Shown here in pieces: positions 25,284-32,991 of a stretch of 40,928 nucleotides of DNA. The position numbers were made by a program, and so were the translations under genes. The stretch's first letter is position 1; each line of letters starts with the position of its first letter. The stretch covers positions 1 through 40,928 of the forward strand of contig JAJCYI010000114.1 of NCBI GenBank assembly GCA_029263015.1. The letters are read 5' to 3'. The notes beneath the pieces are model-generated. The model searched no databases and was not told where the DNA came from. It worked only from the letters and a program-made list of their open reading frames with translations. The stretch is from Saprospiraceae bacterium. GTDB taxonomy: Bacteria; Bacteroidota; Bacteroidia; Chitinophagales; Saprospiraceae.

Positions 25284-28200
25284 ATGGACTGCCGATTTTT
25301 TACAAATCTTCTTTTTATTGCCATTTTGATCGGATCATGCGGAAAAGCTGATCCAACCATTTCTCCTGATGAATCGCAATCAACATCTTCCGTTAATTCA
25401 ACTTGGAGCGAAGGCCCTTTATTTAAATCGCTACCACACGCCCAGACGGGGGTAGATTTCAACAACTTGCTGAATATCAATGAGATAAAAAGCCCCCTTG
25501 AGTACGTCAATGTGTACAATGGTGCTGGGGTAGCAACTGGGGACATCAACAACGACGGATTGGCCGACATATATTTCACGGGGAACATGGCCGAAAATAG
25601 GTTGTACCTAAACAAAGGCAATTTTCAATTTGAGGACATTAGTGAAAAAGCAGGCATAACCTGTCCCAACACTTGGAGCACTGGCGTGACCATGACCGAT
25701 GTAAATGGAGATGGGTTGCTGGACATTTATGTTTGCCGGGCGTATTTTGATGAACCAGATAGACGACAGAACCAACTTTTCATCAACAACGGCGACCTCA
25801 CGTTTTCGGAAAAAAGCAAGGAATATGGTGTCGCCGATCCTGGGTACAGCATTGTCTCCACTTTTTTTGATTACGACAAAGATGGCGACCCCGACCTTTA
25901 TGTTAGCAACCACCCGCTGGGCAGGACTAAAAAAACCTATGGCGACCATTTGAAAGGATGGGAAAACCCGCCCATGGAGACGAGTGACCATTTTTACAGA
26001 AACAACGGCGATGGCACTTTTACCAACATAACCAAAGAGGCAGGTATATTAAACTATTGCTGGACGCTGGGAGCGGTCGCTGCCGACCTTAATCAAGATG
26101 GATGGCTCGACTTGTACGTGAGTGTTGACCACGCTGAACCTGACCGATATTACCAAAACAATGGCGATGGCACCTTCACGGAGGTTTCAAAAGAGAAAAT
26201 GAAGCATTTTTCATTTTCCAGCATGGGGGTGGATGCTGCCGACATCAACAACGATGGCCTGTTGGACATTGGGGTCGTCGAAATGTTGTCAACCAATAAT
26301 TTCAATGAAAAAACTAAAATGGCCCCCATGAATCCGAAGCGGTTCTGGTACATGGTAGACAATGGTTACGGATACCAGTACATGCGGAACATGCTGCACT
26401 TGAACACGGGCGATGGCGAGTTTAGTGAAATAGGCCAAATGGCTGGCATCCACCGCAGCAATTGGAGCTGGGCTACCCTGTTGGCCGACTTCGACAACGA
26501 CGGGTGGAAAGATTTTTTTGTAACCAATGGCTACCTTCGCGAGTATCTCGACAAAGACCACCACAAAAAATTTGAAAAGGCACTCAATGAAGCTTCAGAA
26601 CAAGGGGTTTCTCAAAAACCACTTATCAAAGATTATGGCAGGAAGGCTCCCGTTAACCAAGTGCCTAACAACTTCTTTCGTAACAACGGCGACCTGACTT
26701 TCACTGAATTGGCGCCTGAGTTCGGCTTGGACAATCAAAGTTTCTCGTCAGGTGCTGCTTATGCTGATTTCGATAATGACGGCGACCTTGATTTGGTCGT
26801 TAACCATTCTAACGACATTGCCTCTATTTATCAAAACCAAGACCGGGAAAGGGGCGGCAATAATTACCTCCGTTTCAAATTGGAACATCCCAATGACCGT
26901 TGCCCGATCGGCACAAAAGTGACCATAGAAACTGCATCGGGCATGCAGTTTCAGCAGTTCACCTACACCCGCGGCTACCAATCTTCGGTGGAAGGTATGG
27001 TGCATTTTGGTTTGGCTAAAGATGAAAAAGCCGATAAAGTAACCATCGAATGGCCAGATGGCAAGCAGCAGGAAATGAGCGATGTGGCAGCCAACCAAAT
27101 CATTACCGTTAAGTATGGCGACGCTGGTTCGGCATCGCCAAATCAGCAGCAAAAGGCAGCTTTATTTATCAACACCACCCAGGCCACAGGTTTGGCCCAC
27201 CGCCACAGGGAACTGCCATTCGACGACTATGCCAAGCAGGTTTTGCTACCACATAAAATGTCCCAGTTTGGGCCTTTCATCAGCAGCGCCGATGTGAATG
27301 GGGATGGGCTGGAAGATCTTTTTGTTGGAGGCGGTAATGGCCAACCGAGTTCTTTATTTTACCAAACGACAGACGGCCAATTTTCCAAGGCTGACATTCC
27401 TTCTTTCAATAACGACCTTAACAAAGAGGACATGGGTTCCGCCTTTTTCGATGTCAACAACGATGGGCTGGTTGACTTGTATGTGGCAAGTGGCGGGAAC
27501 GAATTTCCCGAAAACAGCGAAAAATTGCAGGATCGGTTGTATATCAATGTTGGGCAAGGCCTGCTGCGGAAAGTGAACAGGGTGCTCCCTGACATACGCA
27601 GCTCCAGTAGTTGTGTAAAACCTTTTGACTTTGATGGTGATGGCGACCTCGACCTATTTGTAGGAGGCAGGCAAGTGCCAGGCAAATACCCTTCTCCTGC
27701 CAGCAGTCATTTATTGATAAATGAAAAGGGCTTTTTCAAAGACGCCACCTTGGACAAAGCGCCTGAGTTCCAAAACATGGGCATGGTCACCGACGCCACC
27801 TGGACGGATTTCAATGCTGACGGAGTCGTCGATTTGGTTGTTGTCGGGGAATGGATGCCGATCACGGTTTTCACTCAGCAAGATGGTAAATTCACCAATA
27901 CCACCGAAAGTTTTGGTCTGGAAAATACGACAGGCTGGTGGAATCGCATCGTGCAGGGCGACCTCGACAACGATGGAGACATGGATTTTGTGGTCGGCAA
28001 TTTGGGCAAGAACTATAAGTACCGGGCCAGCGAGGAAAAGCCTTTCCATGTTTTTGCCGATGATTTTGATGAAAATGGCACATTTGATATTGCCCTTGGT
28101 TATTTCCTCCAGGACGAAGTGCTCTACCCTGTTCGTGGCCGCCAATGTTCCTCTGAGCAGATACCTGCTATTGCTGAAAAATTCCCAACTTATAGTGATT

Positions 28201-28661
28201 TTGGCAAAGCCTCCATTTTTGAAGTCTATGGCGACAAGCTTGAATCAAGCCTACATTACGAAGCCAAAAACTTCTCATCCTCTATTTTGAAAAACATGGG
28301 CAATGGCGTTTACCAAATCCAAGCATTGCCCAATGAAGCGCAAATCTCCCCTATCAACGGCATCGTACTGGAAGACTTTGACAAGGATGGCAAACTGGAT
28401 ATGCTCATTGGTGGAAACCTATATGTTTCTGAAGTGGAAACTGGACGTGCCGATGCGGGCAAAGGATTATTCTTAAAAGGTTTGGGTGATGGCAGTTTCA
28501 AGCCTTTCTTATCTTATCAAAGTGGCCTAAACCTTTCTGGTGATGTCAAAGATATTCAAGGAATGAGCACCAATGTCCCTGGTAAAAAAATATTCATCGT
28601 GGGCAGCAATAACGCCAATTTGGAAGTATGGAAATGGAGTGGAAGCGCCGGGCCAATGTAG
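25284..28661 (+). CDS. CRTAC1-type FG-GAP/VCBS repeat lipoprotein with ASPIC/UnbV domain
   Basis: 1125 residues. A signal with lipobox LIGSC (Cys19) makes it a lipoprotein, probably surface-exposed. Two beta-propeller regions of FG-GAP/VCBS repeats are marked by calcium-loop motifs such as DINNDGLADIYFTGN, DVNGDGLLDIYV, DYDKDGDPDLYVSN, DLNQDGWLDLYV, DFDNDGWKDFFVTNG and, in the second half, DVNGDGLEDLFVGGGNG and DFDGDGDLDLFVGG. Between them lies an ASPIC/UnbV domain (about 522-610: LEHPNDRCPIGTKVTIET, VTIEWPDGKQQEM). Homologues in Bacteroidota are often linked to carbohydrate uptake loci or labelled RNA-binding protein; I see no SusCD pair here and no reason for an RNA role. It is monocistronic and ends in a hairpin shared with the convergent gene. 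Confidence 0.9.
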   Translation: MDCRFFTNLLFIAILIGSCGKADPTISPDESQSTSSVNSTWSEGPLFKSLPHAQTGVDFNNLLNINEIKSPLEYVNVYNGAGVATGDINNDGLADIYFTGNMAENRLYLNKGNFQFEDISEKAGITCPNTWSTGVTMTDVNGDGLLDIYVCRAYFDEPDRRQNQLFINNGDLTFSEKSKEYGVADPGYSIVSTFFDYDKDGDPDLYVSNHPLGRTKKTYGDHLKGWENPPMETSDHFYRNNGDGTFTNITKEAGILNYCWTLGAVAADLNQDGWLDLYVSVDHAEPDRYYQNNGDGTFTEVSKEKMKHFSFSSMGVDAADINNDGLLDIGVVEMLSTNNFNEKTKMAPMNPKRFWYMVDNGYGYQYMRNMLHLNTGDGEFSEIGQMAGIHRSNWSWATLLADFDNDGWKDFFVTNGYLREYLDKDHHKKFEKALNEASEQGVSQKPLIKDYGRKAPVNQVPNNFFRNNGDLTFTELAPEFGLDNQSFSSGAAYADFDNDGDLDLVVNHSNDIASIYQNQDRERGGNNYLRFKLEHPNDRCPIGTKVTIETASGMQFQQFTYTRGYQSSVEGMVHFGLAKDEKADKVTIEWPDGKQQEMSDVAANQIITVKYGDAGSASPNQQQKAALFINTTQATGLAHRHRELPFDDYAKQVLLPHKMSQFGPFISSADVNGDGLEDLFVGGGNGQPSSLFYQTTDGQFSKADIPSFNNDLNKEDMGSAFFDVNNDGLVDLYVASGGNEFPENSEKLQDRLYINVGQGLLRKVNRVLPDIRSSSSCVKPFDFDGDGDLDLFVGGRQVPGKYPSPASSHLLINEKGFFKDATLDKAPEFQNMGMVTDATWTDFNADGVVDLVVVGEWMPITVFTQQDGKFTNTTESFGLENTTGWWNRIVQGDLDNDGDMDFVVGNLGKNYKYRASEEKPFHVFADDFDENGTFDIALGYFLQDEVLYPVRGRQCSSEQIPAIAEKFPTYSDFGKASIFEVYGDKLESSLHYEAKNFSSSILKNMGNGVYQIQALPNEAQISPINGIVLEDFDKDGKLDMLIGGNLYVSEVETGRADAGKGLFLKGLGDGSFKPFLSYQSGLNLSGDVKDIQGMSTNVPGKKIFIVGSNNANLEVWKWSGSAGPM

Positions 28662-28716
28662 TGCGAATCTCCAGATTCGCATAAGCAAGTACGAATCTGG
28701 AGATTCGTACTACATT
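28655..28716. terminator. Hairpin spanning both stop codons of convergent genes
   Basis: Arms 28655-28679 and 28692-28716 pair over 25 bp with one mismatch (core CGAATCTCCAGATTCG is itself palindromic), with a 12-nt loop. The left arm contains the stop of the FG-GAP gene and the right arm overlaps the stop of the DUF5686 gene. It is probably a bidirectional terminator, and is similar in style to the repeat at 32524-32581. Confidence 0.8.
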
Positions 28717-30838
28717 ATTTAAACAACAACCCCACCGTAAATGAAAGAGACTGATCTGGGGCAATTCGACCATTAAAAGGCATTCCCATATCGGTGATCA
28801 GCAACTTATCATCTTTCACGGGCAGCCGCTTGTCCGCCCTGAAAATTTCCTTTCTTTCTTTAAACCAGACATTCTGCTGGTCTGCAAAAGTCCAGAAATA
28901 ACTCCCCCTAAAATACAGTTCTCTGTCAGGGTGCAACTCGATGGCAAGTTCGGCGGATAGTTTGACATTGTGGATGCGGCTGCCATAATTCATGCTAATG
29001 GAATTGGCCTTGAATTTTTTCCCTTTCACTTTGAATTTCCCATAATCATTGTCGGCTGTCCCGACCCGTCGGGCATATCTCAGATAATTGTACTGTGCAA
29101 TTGTTTTAAAATATACTGGCCGTTTTTTGGACAGACTCAACTGAGTGCCAACTCCCATCGACCAATCTTTGTAAATGGCATTGGAAAAATTGAAAGCATT
29201 TCCAAAGCGCATGAAAAAATACCTGTTGAAGAAAACATCAAAATCCCATTGGAGAATCACTTCAATCTCCCTGCTGGGAATGTCGTCATTTACCGCAATT
29301 ATTGTTTCCCCTTCTCCATTAAGATAAGAGATCGAGAGAGGCCTGTGTTCGGTTGACAGAACATGAGCGCCAGTTCCGAGTAAAAATTTAACGCGATCAA
29401 ACCTGCGTCGGGCTTTTTGTACCCGTTTGAACTCCTCTGGCATAAATTCAATATCCTCGATGCTCTTGCCACTTTCTTTGGCCAACTGCTCCATCTGCTC
29501 TTGCATTTTGGCCGCTTGGATGGAATCCCTCTGCTGCTTGAGCGACGCCATGTATTCGGTATCAAAAACTTCCTGTGCCTTTTGTACGCTCTTGAATTGC
29601 TGCACACTTTCGGCCAGCCCTTCATTTAATGGCGTGGTGTTGTAGTCTTTCCAAAAATCTTCGTCGTAGCTACCTGTCATCTTTACAAACTGGCGGCCAC
29701 GTGCCATCCGTTGCAGGTAAGGGATCGGGCTTGATTTTTCTGTATTGATTTCCGTAATCTTTATTTCATTGGAGTAAAGTCCGCCACCGCCGTATTCTCC
29801 TTCCCGGAGTGCATCGCTGAAGTGCCATTTGTCGCCTACCTTCCTGTAATTCACTACATACTTATTGCCGTCCCAGTTGCCGGCATATAGAGGATAATCG
29901 TTGTATTTCTTCAGCCCTTCGGGCAATATTTCAAATTCGGCTCGGATGAATGCGTATGATCCTTGCTCGATATACAGCTTTCCCTTCATGCGCCCCTCTA
30001 TCTTGCCCATGTTTTTATTTCCTCTTTTAAACAAACTCAACAGACTTTTCCTTTTTTTCTTCTTTTTACCAGAACTTCTGGCTTTTCCATCTTTATCAAA
30101 CCCAATTATGTACACTGGCCGGCCATTATAATGTGTGATGCTCTCGATCCAATATTTGTAAACTGGGAAATAACTTTCATCAATAAAATCTTCTCTGTTT
30201 TTTACAAAATCAAAACGATGGCCTGCTAGGTGACCTGAACTAAATCCTGAATAAACGGAAGTATCCAATGGATTTTTTAGGTTGATCTTGCGGCCTTGCA
30301 CCAAACTCACTTCCCCATCTTTTGAATTCTGGTAACTGTTTTTATAAATATTCAGAACACCCTCTGCAAGATAGACGTACTGCGAACTGTCGTCAGTTCG
30401 GGATTCTCGATAAAACCCCAAAACTGTGGTCGCGTGGGTTGGATAATTTTTAGGAATATTCTTCACGGCTTTACGGATGATGTCTTCAATGGCATTTTGT
30501 CCCATCACGACAACCTCCACCAGATCGCTTGATACCTGCTTTATATAAATGTTGGAATTGTTTTTAAAGGCATGGACCGGTTTTTCATAAGTCTGGTACC
30601 CCATGAAAGAAACCGTCATGGTGCTTTGCCTATATTGATGCGGCACTTTGAATTCAAACCGCCCGTCGTGACCAGTCGTGGTGCCGATTCCTCTTTCAGG
30701 AATCCCGACATGGGCAAAGGCGAGAGGTTGGTTATTCTTTTTATCCAATACTTTTCCAGTGAGCGTGAGGTAGTTTTGGGCGGAGCTTATATTTCCAAAT
30801 AGGAACAGGGCGAGCAGGATGACTAGGTAATTTTTCAT
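28715..30838 (-). CDS. DUF5686 / carboxypeptidase-regulatory-like outer-membrane protein
   Basis: 707 residues from the ATG at 30838, where a signal peptide begins (MKNYLVILLALFLFGNISSA). Residues about 22-95 are a carboxypeptidase-regulatory-like domain (LTLTGKVLDKKNNQPLAFAH, TTGHDGRFEFKVP, SFMGYQTYEKPV). The rest matches DUF5686: AIEDIIRKAVKNIPKNYP, TTVLGFYRESRTDDSSQYVY, AEGVLNIYKNSYQNS, GYIEQGSYAFIRAEFEI-like segments near residue 320, and a C-terminal set of amphipathic beta strands ending SLSFTVGLLFK, which suits an outer-membrane barrel. The family is typical of Bacteroidota; its transport or structural role is unknown. The longer frame to 30961 would put 41 residues ahead of the signal and is rejected. 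It is convergent with the FG-GAP gene. Confidence 0.87.
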   Translation of the reverse strand: MKNYLVILLALFLFGNISSAQNYLTLTGKVLDKKNNQPLAFAHVGIPERGIGTTTGHDGRFEFKVPHQYRQSTMTVSFMGYQTYEKPVHAFKNNSNIYIKQVSSDLVEVVVMGQNAIEDIIRKAVKNIPKNYPTHATTVLGFYRESRTDDSSQYVYLAEGVLNIYKNSYQNSKDGEVSLVQGRKINLKNPLDTSVYSGFSSGHLAGHRFDFVKNREDFIDESYFPVYKYWIESITHYNGRPVYIIGFDKDGKARSSGKKKKKRKSLLSLFKRGNKNMGKIEGRMKGKLYIEQGSYAFIRAEFEILPEGLKKYNDYPLYAGNWDGNKYVVNYRKVGDKWHFSDALREGEYGGGGLYSNEIKITEINTEKSSPIPYLQRMARGRQFVKMTGSYDEDFWKDYNTTPLNEGLAESVQQFKSVQKAQEVFDTEYMASLKQQRDSIQAAKMQEQMEQLAKESGKSIEDIEFMPEEFKRVQKARRRFDRVKFLLGTGAHVLSTEHRPLSISYLNGEGETIIAVNDDIPSREIEVILQWDFDVFFNRYFFMRFGNAFNFSNAIYKDWSMGVGTQLSLSKKRPVYFKTIAQYNYLRYARRVGTADNDYGKFKVKGKKFKANSISMNYGSRIHNVKLSAELAIELHPDRELYFRGSYFWTFADQQNVWFKERKEIFRADKRLPVKDDKLLITDMGMPFNGRIAPDQSLSFTVGLLFK

Positions 30839-30899
30839 GCTGTGGATTGATTTTGTACAAAAAGGTAGTGAATGAAGGACGGATGGGAAATAGGCTTTG

Positions 30900-31319
30900 T
30901 TACTTGCAGTCTTCATAAAAGAAAATCGCATTTTTATTGGCGTCATAAAAACCAAATTCATTGGTGCCCCATGCAGTCTTTTCCCGGAAACTTTCCTTTG
31001 TTATTACGCCTGCTTCAATGTACTCCTCAAATAGTGGTCGAATGTTTTCGACTTGAAAACGTACTTGTGAAAGATTTCCATTAGCCATGTCTTCCGGGAA
31101 TTGCATCTGCAAATGGATGAACAAATTTTGACGGCACAAGACCGCATAGTTGACTGGGTCTTCCCCGTAATGAGTGCTGTCGTACACATTTTTAAAGCCA
31201 AGTTTTTGTTCCCAAAATACAATATCCTTGGCCACTTCGAGTGATGGCAAAATTGGACTGAGGTGCAAGAATTTGGTGCTGCCAGAAGGCTGATTCGAAT
31301 CGTGAACCTTTTTTTTCAT
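30900..31319 (-). CDS. VOC (glyoxalase/bleomycin-resistance) family protein
   Basis: 139 residues with one vicinal-oxygen-chelate module: HLSPILPSLEVAKDIVFWEQ, KLGFKNVYDSTHYGEDP, YAVLCRQNLFIHLQMQ, VRFQVENIRPLFEEYIEAG, and the end TNEFGFYDANKNAIFFYED. Candidate metal ligands are a His near the start, His and Gln in the middle, and the terminal Glu. VOC proteins include glyoxalases, dioxygenases and antibiotic-binding proteins; the substrate cannot be read here. The start at 31319 (ATG) is preferred; a TTG at 31340 would add seven residues. It is on the same strand as the DUF5686 gene (61-bp gap) and downstream of the ArsC-like gene. Confidence 0.82.
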   Translation of the reverse strand: MKKKVHDSNQPSGSTKFLHLSPILPSLEVAKDIVFWEQKLGFKNVYDSTHYGEDPVNYAVLCRQNLFIHLQMQFPEDMANGNLSQVRFQVENIRPLFEEYIEAGVITKESFREKTAWGTNEFGFYDANKNAIFFYEDCK

Positions 31320-31367
31320 AAAAGAATTGTTTGCCAGCAAATGTATCGGGACAATAAGGCATGCTGA

Positions 31368-31706
31368 TTAAATGATGTCTAAAATCCTCGCTGGAGGCCT
31401 CCCAATAATGGCCATATTTCCATTGATTACAATCGGTCGCTCGATCAATATCGGGTTTTCAATCATGGCCTTGATCCATTCTTGGTCAGACAGATTCTTC
31501 CCGACATATTTTTCTTGAAAAACGCTTTCTTTTTTTCGGATCAGGTCAATAGGAGCTATGCCTAACTTTTGAATAACCTCAGCCAATTCTTCCGCAGATG
31601 GCGGAGTATCGAGGTAATTTATTATTTCTGGAATGACACCTTTTTCTTCCAATAGTGCCAATGTTGACACACATTTTGAGCAGGTAGGGTTGTTGTATAT
31701 TTTCAT
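31368..31706 (-). CDS. arsC: ArsC-family (glutaredoxin-type) reductase
   Basis: 112-residue thioredoxin-fold protein. The active-site loop is NNPTCSKCVSTLALLEE with Cys9 and Cys12. Family features are INYLDTPPSAEELAEVIQKLG, DLIRKKESVFQEKYV, and ENPILIERPIVINGNMAIIGRPPARIL, which holds the conserved Arg. The family reduces arsenate with glutathione and glutaredoxin, although many members have no proven arsenic role. The extra Cys at position 12 makes a CxxC-like site, while the best-studied enzymes have CxxS or similar here. No arsenite pump or ars regulator is adjacent. The VOC gene follows 48 bp downstream on the same strand. Confidence 0.87.
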   Translation of the reverse strand: MKIYNNPTCSKCVSTLALLEEKGVIPEIINYLDTPPSAEELAEVIQKLGIAPIDLIRKKESVFQEKYVGKNLSDQEWIKAMIENPILIERPIVINGNMAIIGRPPARILDII

Positions 31707-32054
31707 ATATTGATGCTGGATTTGGAAAGGGTAAAGGTAAGATTTCGTGATGTAAATAGCAGGTAGACCACTGCCCTTTAGACATAATGAAGGGCCGTGT
31801 ATTAACCAGCTAAAAAGACTAACCTACAGATGGCAATTTGACAAAATTCACAAAACTGGACACAAACTGGAAAAATTGAGATAATCAGAGAACATAGTCA
31901 TGGCAAGGACTTAGTGGCCACTTCCCATTAGATTGACTAATCTGTTTTTATATAATCGTGTTCTCCTGAACAGCATAAGAATATTTCAAACCAAAACCCT
32001 TGAAACCATCTTAGTCAGCGTGCCTTAGTTCCTTACCTTTTAAATTATCCTGAA
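31707..32054. other. Divergent intergenic region, nothing specific seen
   Basis: 348 bp between the ArsC-like gene and the small membrane protein. Both promoters must lie here. I find no clear TAnnTTTG with a spaced TTG, no strong hairpin, no RNA gene, and no reading frame with recognisable content. Confidence 0.5.
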
Positions 32055-32501
32055 ATGAAAAAAATTGCCACCAATTACGGTCTAAAAATGTTTATCGGGT
32101 TTGCCCTATTGTTTTTTGTAGCGCACCTGCTTGGGTGGAGCGAAAATCATTACTTGAGGATATTGAACGGATTCATCCATATCACATTTATTTATTTGGC
32201 AATCGGTGATTATCGCAAAACTTATCCCGAAAGTCACAATAATTATGTCTCAGGCGTTTCTGTTGGAATCTTCACTTCAATGATCGGAGTCATTCTTTTT
32301 ACCCTTAGCATGTCTGCTTTCCTGACTTTTATTGATCCTGCTTTTTTTGGGCGGATAAAAGCACAAGCACCCTTTCCCGCATATTTCAACCAATTAACTG
32401 CCAGCCTTTTTATATTTGTGGAGGGGGTTGGCGTTAGCCTAATCGGTTCTTACCTGGTCATGAGGATAATAGATGCGAAGAGGGAAAATGTGATAGAGTG
32501 A
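32055..32501 (+). CDS. Small integral membrane protein (DUF4199-like)
   Basis: 148 residues with four likely membrane helices: about 10-26 (LKMFIGFALLFFVAHLLGW), 36-51 (ILNGFIHITFIYLAIGDY), 65-90 (VSVGIFTSMIGVILFTLSM and following), and 110-135 (LTASLFIFVEGVGVSLIGSY). The N-terminus is lysine-containing and inside by the positive-inside rule. Topology and size recall the DUF4199 family of Bacteroidota, but no diagnostic motif lets me be sure. It is monocistronic, followed by palindromic repeat DNA and the trp control region. Function unknown. Confidence 0.7.
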   Translation: MKKIATNYGLKMFIGFALLFFVAHLLGWSENHYLRILNGFIHITFIYLAIGDYRKTYPESHNNYVSGVSVGIFTSMIGVILFTLSMSAFLTFIDPAFFGRIKAQAPFPAYFNQLTASLFIFVEGVGVSLIGSYLVMRIIDAKRENVIE

Positions 32502-32523
32502 ATGACTGAATATTTTGTCATAA

Positions 32524-32581
32524 GTAGTACAGATTTTCCAATCCGTATTTGTTTTCAGGCGGATTAAGAAATCCACGCTAC
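32524..32581. repeat. Imperfect palindromic repeat after the membrane protein gene
   Basis: GTAG...CCAATCCG on the left pairs imperfectly with CGGATTAAGAAATCCACGCTAC on the right. It resembles the 28655-28716 hairpin in having GTAGT...ATTCG/ATCCG arms. No T-run follows, so it may be a degenerate member of a dispersed family rather than a terminator. Confidence 0.6.
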
Positions 32582-32727
32582 TGTTACTGCTACAAAAGTA
32601 GGCTATGACGCAAGGGGAGGGTCAAGGGCAGCTACAAGAAAAATATTTTTTCATAAAAATTATCTATATAAAATCCTGTATTTCAATTGTTTAAAAAACA
32701 GTTGCGGATGAAATAAATCCAAGCCTA

Positions 32728-32759
32728 TTGCTTTTTCCTGAAAAATCCCCCTATTTTTG
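32728..32759 (+). promoter_or_regulatory. Promoter of the trp operon
   Basis: TTG at 32728-32730, 21 bp, then TATTTTTG at 32752-32759, an exact match to the Bacteroidota -7 consensus TAnnTTTG with good spacing. Transcription would begin near 32766, about 13 bp before the leader-peptide start, which suits an attenuated operon. Confidence 0.6.
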
Positions 32760-32778
32760 CCACATCAAAATTAATTCA

Positions 32779-32850
32779 ATGCACAATTTCAATCAAATCA
32801 ATTGGTGGTGGCAAATTTCTGAAGCAGACCTGCAACGGAAACTTGCCTGA
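32779..32850 (+). CDS. trpL: trp operon leader peptide
   Basis: A 23-codon frame starting MHNFNQINWWWQ and ending QRKLA with a TGA at 32848-32850. Codons 9-11 (32803-32811) are three consecutive Trp codons, far beyond chance for such a short frame and directly upstream of a trp operon. In attenuation control a ribosome stalls at these codons when charged tRNA-Trp is scarce, and leader RNA then folds into the antiterminator. Placement fits: a stalled ribosome leaves 32832 onward free, while one that reaches the stop codon covers it. The frame lies between the promoter and the terminator. It is too short for routine gene finding. Function is inferred from architecture; the sequence facts are direct. 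Confidence 0.85.
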   Translation: MHNFNQINWWWQISEADLQRKLA

Positions 32851-32895
32851 TTGGTATGATTAATTTTATACAATACAAAAAAGGCCCGTCGTTGC
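32832..32895 (+). promoter_or_regulatory. Antiterminator structure of the trp leader
   Basis: GCAACG at 32832-32837 can pair with CGTTGC at 32890-32895, and GCCT at 32845-32848 with AGGC at 32882-32885, joined by an internal loop. This uses the left arm and loop of the terminator, so the two structures exclude each other. GGCAA at 32810-32814, overlapping the last Trp codon, can pair with TTGCC at 32843-32847 as a possible protector hairpin. Confidence 0.65.
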
Positions 32896-32910
32896 GACGG
32901 GCCTTTTTTT
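32877..32910 (+). terminator. Attenuator (intrinsic terminator) upstream of trpE
   Basis: GC-rich stem GGCCCGTCG (32883-32891) with CGACGGGCC (32895-32903), 3-nt loop TTG, extended by six A-T pairs and followed by seven T (32904-32910). It is a textbook Rho-independent terminator placed 82 bp before the trpE start rather than at an operon end, which marks it as an attenuator. Confidence 0.9.
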
Positions 32911-32991
32911 GTTTTTGGTTTAACGGTTTATTCGTCTATCGGTAACCAAACCTTTACACCAAAAAACCAACACACCTTTACACCAAAAAGA

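Noticed and set aside
25284-28661. RNA-binding or integrin-like role for the FG-GAP protein
   Set aside because: These labels follow database habit. The sequence shows only a lipoprotein with propeller repeats and an ASPIC/UnbV domain.
31290-31312. GATTCGAATC, which resembles a tRNA T-loop
   Set aside because: It lies inside the VOC coding region and no acceptor, D or anticodon stems can be built around it.
11982-31706. Arsenic resistance system (ArsR regulators plus ArsC)
   Set aside because: The genes are about 19 kb apart, the regulators lack metal-binding cysteines, and no arsenite pump is present.
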